From a virus: a DNA stretch of 41,540 nucleotides. The DNA lies in IMG/VR virus record IMGVR_UViG_3300025128_000103, positions 1 to 41,540 of that record; one strand, written 5' to 3'. The translations under genes and the position numbers were made by a program. Numbering within the stretch: position 1 is the stretch's first letter; every line of letters starts with the position of its first letter. Positions 32,888 to 38,866 of this stretch are shown piece by piece. The notes under the pieces are model-generated. The model saw only the letters and a list, made by a program, of their open reading frames with translations. It searched no databases and was not told where the DNA came from.

Positions 32888-33592
32888 TCAGTCAACAACA
32901 AATCCGCTTGTATCTTTTTTTGCTGGGCCTTTTGCGGTCAATCCTACAATCACGCCGGCCCCGTCAAGGAAGCGCAAATCGTGTTTGTCACCGTCAATTA
33001 CTTTATATTTTGTTGATGGTGAACATTGCAAAAATGTTTTGGGTATCGCATTGCGAAAAACCACAGCAACATTCCCCATGTTGTTTAATACTTTGCGAGC
33101 ATCTGCCGGGGTGCAATCTTCATTGTAGGAAAAAGTCAAATGATAATTGGCGGGTAAGTCTTTAAACCTGTTAGGGTTTTTTGTGTAATCGTAAAACTGG
33201 ACTTGCGGGAATCTTTCAAGGATAGTCTGTCCCTCAAACTTTATTTTTTCCCAGCGCAGATCACTGGTCCCGTTTAAACGTACTGCGGGGAGTTTGCCTT
33301 GTTTTTCACAATCACGAATCAGTTTTTCAATGTCTTTGATTAATTCTTTAAAGAATGCGCTGCGGTCATTTAAAAAGAGTAAGGACTTACGCAGTCTACC
33401 CTTTTGTACATTACTCATGCGGCCCCGTCCTGCTAAATTTAAACACGCTTTCAAACATCCAAGGGTTGCGTATGGACAGAAGTTTTTTCCTGATAGTTTA
33501 CCCGGGGACAAATACAGGATGCCTGTTAAGTATTGGCCGAGGTTGTCGGACTTAATTGTTTTTGGATTGGTCCCTCTTGCTAGTATTGCCAT
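32888..33592 (-). CDS. Gp88-like phage protein with conserved cysteine cluster
   Basis: 234 residues from the ATG at 33592, behind AAAGGTAC; the frame is open to 33697 but the likely promoter lies inside that extension. The N-terminal GTNPKTIKSDNLGQYLTGILYLSP and the cluster C39-x6-C46-x3-C50 followed by LNLAGRGR are the hallmarks of the phage family often named gene product 88, whose function is unknown to me. The three close cysteines could hold a metal or iron-sulfur cluster. It is the first gene of the leftward block and so probably expressed early and strongly. A conserved LNGTSDLRWEK segment follows mid-protein. Confidence 0.72.
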   Translation of the reverse strand: MAILARGTNPKTIKSDNLGQYLTGILYLSPGKLSGKNFCPYATLGCLKACLNLAGRGRMSNVQKGRLRKSLLFLNDRSAFFKELIKDIEKLIRDCEKQGKLPAVRLNGTSDLRWEKIKFEGQTILERFPQVQFYDYTKNPNRFKDLPANYHLTFSYNEDCTPADARKVLNNMGNVAVVFRNAIPKTFLQCSPSTKYKVIDGDKHDLRFLDGAGVIVGLTAKGPAKKDTSGFVVD

Positions 33593-33617
33593 TTTGTACC
33601 TTTTATTTGAGTTTTTC

Positions 33618-33662
33618 AAAACCGGGTTGCGGCCCGGACATTCAAGCTGATTTGCTGAATGT
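33618..33662 (-). promoter_or_regulatory. Structured 5' leader with attenuator-like hairpin
   Basis: Read leftward, ACATTCAGC pairs with GCTTGAATGT (33662-33638, one bulge), then CCGGG pairs with CCCGG (33637-33622) and is followed by TTTT (33621-33618). Two adjacent hairpins, the second followed by a short T-run, precede the Gp88-like start, suggesting attenuation or a protected 5' end. Confidence 0.45.
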
Positions 33663-33668
33663 GCTACA

Positions 33669-33697
33669 ATAGTAAGGGATATTTTATCAATTGTCAA
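33669..33697 (-). promoter_or_regulatory. Leftward sigma70-like promoter
   Basis: On the minus strand TTGACA (33697-33692) and TACTAT (33674-33669, four of six) are 17 bases apart. Transcription would begin near 33662, about 70 bases upstream of the Gp88-like ATG. Confidence 0.65.
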
Positions 33698-33715
33698 ACT
33701 TTATTTTACTTTTTG

Positions 33716-33745
33716 TTGACAATCTTATCAATTAGGTAGTTAAAT
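33716..33745 (+). promoter_or_regulatory. Possible second rightward promoter
   Basis: TTGACA (33716-33721) and TTAAAT (33740-33745, four of six) are separated by 18 bases. The -10 overlaps the first TAAATTGTA copy, so a protein bound there would block it. Weaker than the promoter at 33928. Confidence 0.35.
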
Positions 33746-33923
33746 TGTATTAAAATACTTTAAATTGTAGGTATAAAAATACAATTTATCAGAGGAGAAA
33801 AAGGTAAGGATTACAGTGTATTATAATATAATATTATATATATTTTTATAAATTGTATAAATTACAGTACCCCCCCATTTCCCCGGAAAAAAACAGTACC
33901 CCCCGTACATTTTATACAATTTA
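33741..33923. repeat. Five copies of TAAATTGTA in both orientations
   Basis: Direct copies at 33741-33749, 33761-33769 and 33849-33857; inverted copies (TACAATTTA) at 33780-33788 and 33915-33923. The second and the first inverted copy form one palindromic pair with a ten-base spacer. The third and last belong to a perfect 14-bp inverted repeat (33848-33861 and 33911-33924). They look like operator or iteron sites. Confidence 0.85.
33864..33904. repeat. Direct repeat ACAGTACCCCCC inside the inverted repeat
   Basis: The 12-mer occurs at 33864-33875 (with one extra C at 33876) and 33893-33904. Both copies sit in the loop of the 14-bp inverted repeat. On the minus strand they read GGGGGGTACTGT and thus contain the same GGTAC core as the leftward start sites. 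Confidence 0.8.
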
Positions 33924-33927
33924 TCTC

Positions 33928-33956
33928 TTGAAACAGAAAAAGTTATGTTATATTAT
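33928..33956 (+). promoter_or_regulatory. Rightward sigma70-like promoter
   Basis: TTGAAA (33928-33933) and TATTAT (33951-33956), each one mismatch from consensus, are 17 bases apart. Transcription would start near 33963 and read the putative small terminase and tail genes. The right arm of the 14-bp inverted repeat ends four bases before the -35, a good operator position. Confidence 0.65.
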
Positions 33957-33984
33957 GGATTTATACGGATTGTAAAAATACACT

Positions 33985-34004
33985 TTATCAACATTTTATC
34001 AACA
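33985..34004 (+). promoter_or_regulatory. Two DnaA-box-like sites, TTATCAACA
   Basis: Identical 9-mers at 33985-33993 and 33996-34004, 11 bases apart, so on the same helix face. They differ from the strong DnaA box TTATCCACA at one base. They lie in the leader of the next gene, which has no visible ribosome-binding site. Confidence 0.5.
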
Positions 34005-34011
34005 CTTTATA

Positions 34012-34488
34012 ATGCTACCAGCAAGCAAAAAATTATCAGATCAGGCCGCAGCATTCGTTGAAGCGATAGTCAATGGGAAAAACCAGACTCAGGCCGCTAA
34101 AATTGCGGGATATGCACACCCGGCGCAGTCTGGATATACTTTGATGAAATCACCCGGAATTGTTGCGAAAATCCAGCAAGAGCGGCAAAAATTATTTCAC
34201 ACGGATTTATGCAGCGTTGCGACAACTACCTTGCGGTCCATTTTGGAGGATAAAGAAGCAAGCAGCAGCAGCCGAATCGCAGCAGTACGAACGGTTTACG
34301 AGGTTTGCAATATGATCGGCAAGCATAGCACAAAAGATAATGACAGCAAGGCCCTGCATGAAATGTCACCGGATCAACTCGCCGGATTAATCAACACTTT
34401 AGAGTCAACAAAATCCGCAATGGCTAAACAAATTGATAAAATCCCTACTAAAAATGAGCCAATTATTGATGGTAAAGTATTGAATTAA
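34012..34488 (+). CDS. terS: Putative terminase small subunit
   Basis: 158 residues. The N-terminal helix-turn-helix (about residues 9-57: SDQAAAFVEAIVNGKNQTQAAKIAGYA, then GYTLMKSPGIVAKIQ) is the usual DNA-recognition domain of phage small terminases of the Terminase_2 type, followed by a helical oligomerisation region (about 60-140) and a short tail. It would recognise the packaging site and load the large subunit. It is far from terL (about 9.2 kb round the circle) and stands next to the control region, so a regulatory HTH protein is the main alternative. There is no ribosome-binding site in front of the ATG. Confidence 0.68.
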   Translation: MLPASKKLSDQAAAFVEAIVNGKNQTQAAKIAGYAHPAQSGYTLMKSPGIVAKIQQERQKLFHTDLCSVATTTLRSILEDKEASSSSRIAAVRTVYEVCNMIGKHSTKDNDSKALHEMSPDQLAGLINTLESTKSAMAKQIDKIPTKNEPIIDGKVLN

Positions 34489-34734
34489 TTAAGTAAATTT
34501 TGATAAATTTATATGTACCAGTTGTTTCTTTATCGTACATATAAAATTGTAAGTCATTGATATTATTAGGATGGACCCCACCCCCTGCCATCACCCGCCG
34601 ACTCTGCCCGCATATACATTAGGCCCTCATAAAAATTTGCCGTAAAACAAACTTACCCAAATACAAAAAGGTCTATTAACAGAAGTCGATTTGTATTAAA
34701 ATTAATTTTAAACTGTTAACTACGAAGGATTTCT
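34489..34734. other. Intergenic gap with an 11-bp inverted repeat
   Basis: No gene is seen in these 246 bases. TTTATATGTAC (34508-34518) and its exact complement (34535-34545) form an 11-bp inverted repeat with a 16-base loop. A C-rich patch (about 34571-34600) and an AT-rich stretch before the GAAGGA ribosome-binding site of the next gene follow. The repeat has no T-run and may be an operator; the gap is also a candidate packaging site because it lies beside the putative terS. Confidence 0.5.
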
Positions 34735-36177
34735 ATGGCACAACCCCGGCAATACAATCAAACTAACACGTTTAATGATTGGACAACCACCAATCCCTCA
34801 GACCCTCATATCGGGTCAAAGTTCGACACAGAATTCACAGAATTAAAACAGAATACAGATGATTTAAACACGAACATTTCTCTTTTACAGAGAGATGACG
34901 GCAAGTTAAAGAACGAATCAGTCCATAAAGATTCATTTGACCAAGATGCTTTAGCCTTAATTGGAGCATCAGGAAATGGATTTAATGTTAAGGGAGATTG
35001 GGCAGCCTCCACAGCGTATGTAGCTGGTGATATAGTTAACAACAATGATTCAACTTACCTTACAGCAACATCCTCTTTCACATCAGAAGCGAGTTTTTCT
35101 GCCGATTCAGCCAATTGGACATTAATAGCAAACGCAGCCATTTCGACTACAGGAGCATCGGTTAATACAGCTTCAGGAGATGGCAGTAACAAAGTTTTTG
35201 CAACTGGATACAAATATTCTGATGTAACAGACATTCAGGTTTTTATTTCTGGAGTTTTAGTTGCAACGAATCTCTACACGATTTCCAATTCCGGGGGAGC
35301 AAATAACATCACGTTCACAACTGCCCCGGCTTCAGGGACTAACAATGTAATTATCTGGGGTGATGCAGTTGTATCTCAAGCAGCTTCCGCAGCTACTTTA
35401 GGATACAAGGACACAGCGAACAATCATAAGACAACTGCTTCACGCTGGGCGAGTTTACAAAATGCTACAGTTGTAGATGCAGAAACATCCGCTGATTCTA
35501 GTGAATATTCTGCTAAAGAGTATGCAATTGGGACTACAGTAGCAGTAGGATCAGCAAAAGATTGGGCAGTACAGGCAGAGGATTCCGCAGTAACAGGTTC
35601 TAGTTATTCATCTTTGCACCATGCAGCAAAGGCATCGGCTTCCGCTACTGCTTCAGCCTCATCAGCTACAGCATCCGCAAGTTCAGCCACGGCAGCAGCC
35701 AGTTCTGCTACATCAGCAGCATCATCAGCTACCGCAGCAGCTACTTCAGAGACTAATGCAGCAGCTAGTTACGATCAATTTGATGACAGGTATTTAGGGT
35801 CAAAATCTTCTGATCCTACTCAGGACAATGATGGAGCAACTTTACTTGACGGAGCATTGTATTTTAATACAACTAACAATGTGTTAATGGTCTATGATTT
35901 AGGTAATACTACTTGGAGAAGAACAACTCCAACTACAACAGATCAAGGGCATATTAATACTGTTTCAGGAAGTATAGCAGATGTTAATAGGTATGCGGTT
36001 GAGTATAAAATTGCTGCATCTGCCCCCGGTTCTCCAAGTGAAGGACATATGTGGAGTGACACAACCAACAATCTTTTTAAAGTTTATAATGGAACTTCAT
36101 GGGCAACTGTAACAGAAGGTCAGACTGAGGCAGAAGTAAATGGTACGGCAATCAGCATGGCTATTGCGCTTGGGTGA
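34735..36177 (+). CDS. Tail fibre / tail-attachment protein with Ser-Ala repeat stalk
   Basis: 480 residues. The N-terminus (NTFNDWTTTNPSDPHIGSKF, then a helix ELKQNTDDLNTNISLLQRD) is typical of fibre proteins that dock to a short tail. A small beta module with GDWAASTAYVAGDIV (about 86-100) resembles a carbohydrate-binding CBM5/12-like fold. From about 300 to 345 a Ser/Ala repeat (units like SSATAAA) should form a trimeric stalk. The C-terminal part has two similar beta repeats (GALYFNTTNNVLMVYD and GHMWSDTTNNLFKVYN). It begins the tail-fibre block and probably anchors the later fibre proteins. Confidence 0.75.
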   Translation: MAQPRQYNQTNTFNDWTTTNPSDPHIGSKFDTEFTELKQNTDDLNTNISLLQRDDGKLKNESVHKDSFDQDALALIGASGNGFNVKGDWAASTAYVAGDIVNNNDSTYLTATSSFTSEASFSADSANWTLIANAAISTTGASVNTASGDGSNKVFATGYKYSDVTDIQVFISGVLVATNLYTISNSGGANNITFTTAPASGTNNVIIWGDAVVSQAASAATLGYKDTANNHKTTASRWASLQNATVVDAETSADSSEYSAKEYAIGTTVAVGSAKDWAVQAEDSAVTGSSYSSLHHAAKASASATASASSATASASSATAAASSATSAASSATAAATSETNAAASYDQFDDRYLGSKSSDPTQDNDGATLLDGALYFNTTNNVLMVYDLGNTTWRRTTPTTTDQGHINTVSGSIADVNRYAVEYKIAASAPGSPSEGHMWSDTTNNLFKVYNGTSWATVTEGQTEAEVNGTAISMAIALG

Positions 36178-36201
36178 TTTAACAAATTTAAAGGATAAAA
36201 T

Positions 36202-36552
36202 ATGGCAAATGCTTTTAAGAATGTAACAATTCAAGGAACTTTAGCAGCAGACACAGATCATGCAGTAGGTTCTGCTGTTGCGAGTGCTTCAATTACCCAA
36301 ACTATAATAGGGATGACAGTCGCTAATGTAAGTTCTCAAGTAATAAATATTTCAGTTAAAATGTTTCTTAGTTCAACAGAAACTTATATTGTCAAAGATG
36401 CCCCCATACCAGTGGGCGGTTCTTTGGTGGTCGTGGGAGGGGATCAAAAAGTCGTACTTTGGCATAATAGTTCTAGTGGTAATCAAATAAAAATACGATC
36501 AAATGTAGCAGATTCGATCAATGTTGTAATGTCTTATCTAGAGAGTTCATAA
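36202..36552 (+). CDS. Small beta-sandwich tail protein
   Basis: 116 residues, with AAAGGA as ribosome-binding site. Almost entirely beta strands with Gly/Ser turns (IIGMTVANVSSQVINISVKMF, cut as IIGMTVANVSS and INISVKMF), then KDAPIPVGGSLVVV. It shares the order of strands and a KD-x4-G turn with the protein at 37675, so the two are probably paralogues. The setting within a run of small fibre genes suggests a decoration, collar or fibre-joint component. No known family is recognised. Confidence 0.6.
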   Translation: MANAFKNVTIQGTLAADTDHAVGSAVASASITQTIIGMTVANVSSQVINISVKMFLSSTETYIVKDAPIPVGGSLVVVGGDQKVVLWHNSSSGNQIKIRSNVADSINVVMSYLESS

Positions 36553-36553
36553 T

Positions 36554-37222
36554 ATGGCATATTTAGGAAGGAAAGGTGCTGAAGCCCCACTAACATCAGG
36601 AGATATACCAGACGGAAGTATTTCAGCAGTAAAGGTGGCAAGTGATGTTGCAACTCAAGCTGAGATAGATTTAAAAGCTAATATAGCTAGTCCTACCTTT
36701 ACAGGTACTATAGGAGGTGGAACATTAGGTAGTGCAGTTGTTTTCGATGATGCCCATAAAGATATTGATGTAGATGTTGACTCATGGGATTTATTAATAG
36801 GGGCAGTTGTAAATTATACGAGTGAAACAATCATTGATTATGATTGGACACATAAATTAGGTAGTAATTGTACTGAAAGTGCAGGAGTTGTTACGGTTGC
36901 AAAAGCAGGATGGTACTTTGTAACTACAGTTGCTGGTCAAAAAGCACAAGAAACTCAACGATTAGAACTATATTTTCAAATATCTGATCCAGCAGGTTCA
37001 GCCGCAAATACAAGTTATGTAAAACAACCCGGCAGAATCTTAATTATTGATCCAAATGCAGGTGAAAGTTATGGAGTTAGTGCAATGTCATGGTTGGTTT
37101 ATTTGAGAGCAACAGATAAGTGTTGTATGAATGGTACTGGTCATTTATATGGTAACACAACTTCAACTGCTACAGAACAAAATGCAACAAATAGATTTCT
37201 AGGGTTTAGAATAGGAGCATAA
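36554..37222 (+). CDS. Tail fibre protein with C1q/TNF-like C-terminal domain
   Basis: 222 residues, one base after the previous gene. The N-terminal part (MAYLGRKGAEAPLTSGDIPDG, shortened: YLGRKG then TSGDIPDGSI) is common at the base of phage fibre proteins; a short helix and SPTFTGTIGGG linker follow. From about 85 the sequence has the jelly-roll pattern of C1q-like fibre heads (SAGVVTVAKAGWYFVTTVAG, then RLELYFQI). Such trimeric heads bind cell-surface sugars or proteins. The assignment to a C1q-like fold is by pattern only. Confidence 0.65.
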   Translation: MAYLGRKGAEAPLTSGDIPDGSISAVKVASDVATQAEIDLKANIASPTFTGTIGGGTLGSAVVFDDAHKDIDVDVDSWDLLIGAVVNYTSETIIDYDWTHKLGSNCTESAGVVTVAKAGWYFVTTVAGQKAQETQRLELYFQISDPAGSAANTSYVKQPGRILIIDPNAGESYGVSAMSWLVYLRATDKCCMNGTGHLYGNTTSTATEQNATNRFLGFRIGA

Positions 37223-37244
37223 TGGAAGAAACAAAAGGATAAAC

Positions 37245-37673
37245 ATGAGTTACTTAGGACAAGCACCGGGTCAAGGAGAAGCTGAAAGGTTTACTTTTAC
37301 AGCATCAGGAGGAGAAACTTCTGTTACCCATGCCACAGATGGATTAGCCATTAATTATTCAGTAGGACAAGTAGATGTTTACCTAAATGGAATCAAGTTA
37401 GTTTCTGGATCAGATTTTACTGCCACAAATGGTTCAACTATATCAGGATTAGCTGCATTAGCTGCTAGTGATGTAGTAGACATTGTTGCACTTTCTCAGT
37501 TCAGTCCTGCTGATACTGTACCTGCTTCTGGAGGAACTTTTTCTGGTAATGTTACTCATACAGGTTCAATTACAGCTAATGGCGGTTTTGAAACATCAAC
37601 AACAACTAAGGTGAAACAAAAAGGAGCATTTATGCAAAGTTCAACACATCAAGCAATGGTATTAGGAGGATAG
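37245..37673 (+). CDS. Short tail fibre protein
   Basis: 142 residues, with AAGGA as ribosome-binding site. It begins SYLGQAPGQGE, like the neighbouring fibre gene, followed by a beta domain with QVDVYLNGIKLVSGSDFT, a widespread module in marine phage fibres, and a SGNVTHTGSI linker. The C-terminus is short, so the protein probably serves as an adaptor for other fibre parts rather than carrying its own head. Confidence 0.65.
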   Translation: MSYLGQAPGQGEAERFTFTASGGETSVTHATDGLAINYSVGQVDVYLNGIKLVSGSDFTATNGSTISGLAALAASDVVDIVALSQFSPADTVPASGGTFSGNVTHTGSITANGGFETSTTTKVKQKGAFMQSSTHQAMVLGG

Positions 37674-37674
37674 T

Positions 37675-38049
37675 ATGGCTATACCAAGTGGATCAGGAAC
37701 AGAGGTTCTTAAATATTCAAGCCGTGTGGGTACTGCGGCATCGACTAATAATTTTATTCTTATAAATGGTGTTGCAAATCACATTTATACTATTCTATCA
37801 ATTATAATTACAGAAATTGATGGGGCTACTGATGCTGTTTTTCAACTAACATTAAATAGTGCAGGAAGTGGTAATACTACTGCGGATACATATCTTTACA
37901 AAGATTTAGCTGTAGGTGCAAAAGGAGTTTTTGTGTGGAATGATAAATTCGTCTTTAGTGGTGATCTTGAGCTTTGCATAAGAGAAACAGGAGGTAGTTC
38001 AGGAAATTTTGACGTTCATTGTTCATACATAGACCAAGATTGGAGTTAA
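37675..38049 (+). CDS. Small beta-sandwich tail protein (paralogue of the 36202 gene)
   Basis: 124 residues, one base after the preceding gene. The strand pattern (YTILSIIITEIDGATDAVFQL, cut as YTILSIIITEI and AVFQLTL), the YLYKDLAVGAKGVFV turn and the final SYIDQDWS parallel the protein at 36202. It has two late cysteines (LCIRE, HCSY). Likely a structural partner in the fibre complex; no catalytic features. Confidence 0.58.
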   Translation: MAIPSGSGTEVLKYSSRVGTAASTNNFILINGVANHIYTILSIIITEIDGATDAVFQLTLNSAGSGNTTADTYLYKDLAVGAKGVFVWNDKFVFSGDLELCIRETGGSSGNFDVHCSYIDQDWS

Positions 38050-38050
38050 T

Positions 38051-38497
38051 ATGTCAGGATTAATTGGAAGAACAGGAAGTAAGTCAGGAATTATTGGTGC
38101 AAAAGAAGGATCAAGAATTAAATTTGGCAGAACGCATTATGCTGGAAATTCAAGTGGAACTGTAACAAAAACAGGTCTTGGTTTTAAACCCAGCAAACTT
38201 TTATGTTTTATGACAACGGCTGATGGAAGAGGTGTCACATCAATCGGGTTTGCAAGCAATGAAGGTGTTGGGAATGATGATGGTAATGTTGCTTTAGGAA
38301 CAATAGCATTTGCTGATGACTATTATTATACAACTACATCTGTAGCAAGTGGTTTTGGATCAGCTTCGGGGAATGACACAAATCACCAAAATACTAATTT
38401 TACTTCATTTGATGCAGATGGGTTTACTCTTACTAGGGCAGTAAATGGTTCACCGGGGGATTATCCTACACATCTTACATGGATAGCATTTGAATAA
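38051..38497 (+). CDS. Tail-fibre-region structural protein
   Basis: 148 residues, one base after its neighbour. A Gly/Ser/Ile N-terminal stretch (SGLIGRTGSKSGIIG) precedes a beta domain with GLGFKPSKLLCFMTTADGRG and a final YPTHLTWIAFE. The pattern 'flat beta strand, Phe-x-Pro, then hydrophobic strand' is widespread in phage proteins that follow fibres, and a lectin-like head is possible. Not identified at family level. Confidence 0.58.
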   Translation: MSGLIGRTGSKSGIIGAKEGSRIKFGRTHYAGNSSGTVTKTGLGFKPSKLLCFMTTADGRGVTSIGFASNEGVGNDDGNVALGTIAFADDYYYTTTSVASGFGSASGNDTNHQNTNFTSFDADGFTLTRAVNGSPGDYPTHLTWIAFE

Positions 38498-38515
38498 AAT
38501 ATTAAAGGATAAAAC

Positions 38516-38863
38516 ATGTCAAAAGAAAGAGAAATAAAAGACGCATCAAATATTGAACACATTTTTTTTATAGATGCAGTTATAAAATTGGCAAAAGATA
38601 AATATTTAGTAGTTGAAAAAGATGGAAAAGTTAAATGGAAAGATGGCGCAACTGGTTTACCAACAGATGAAGAAATTAAAACTGAAAAAGAACGTCTGGT
38701 GGAAGAATATAAAAAAAATAAATACCAACGTGATAGGCAATATCCACAATTAGGTGAACAGCTAGACCTACTTTTTCACGATATGACTTCTGGCAAGTTT
38801 GATAAAACAGGAGATTGGTACAAAGCAATAGCAAAAGTTAAATCAGATAATCCAAAGGAATAA
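38516..38863 (+). CDS. XkdW-like tail assembly or fibre-region protein
   Basis: 115 residues. The C-terminal part with KYQRDRQYPQLGEQLDLLFHDM and TGDWYKAIAKVKSDNPKE (each shown separately, about 68-115) is a familiar block in marine phage proteins located beside fibres and sometimes called XkdW-like. The N-terminal half is basic and acidic by turns. It precedes the large fibre gene by three bases. Like the chaperone at 294, it likely aids fibre assembly; the two flank the big fibre gene on either side. Confidence 0.65.
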   Translation: MSKEREIKDASNIEHIFFIDAVIKLAKDKYLVVEKDGKVKWKDGATGLPTDEEIKTEKERLVEEYKKNKYQRDRQYPQLGEQLDLLFHDMTSGKFDKTGDWYKAIAKVKSDNPKE

Positions 38864-38866
38864 AAC

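Larger units (their letters stand above)
33593..34011. promoter_or_regulatory. Divergent control region, candidate origin
   Basis: This 419-base AT-rich gap between the leftward and rightward blocks has no gene. It contains a leftward promoter, a rightward promoter, a structured leftward leader, five copies of TAAATTGTA in both orientations, a 14-bp inverted repeat, two C-rich repeats and two DnaA-box-like sites. The density of repeats beside an AT-rich stretch (33826-33863) is what an origin of replication or a switch region would look like. Confidence 0.65.

Noticed and set aside
32658-33650. Rightward genes opposite the leftward block
   Set aside because: They overlap the Gp88-like and neighbouring genes in antisense, have no ribosome-binding sites and show no coherent protein features.
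33593-33697. Longer N-terminus of the Gp88-like protein
   Set aside because: The likely promoter and leader hairpins lie in this stretch, and the family start matches the ATG at 33592.
33790-33810. Shine-Dalgarno-like GAGGAG and AAGG in the control region
   Set aside because: No ATG, and the first GTG downstream gives only a few codons before a stop, so no gene follows.
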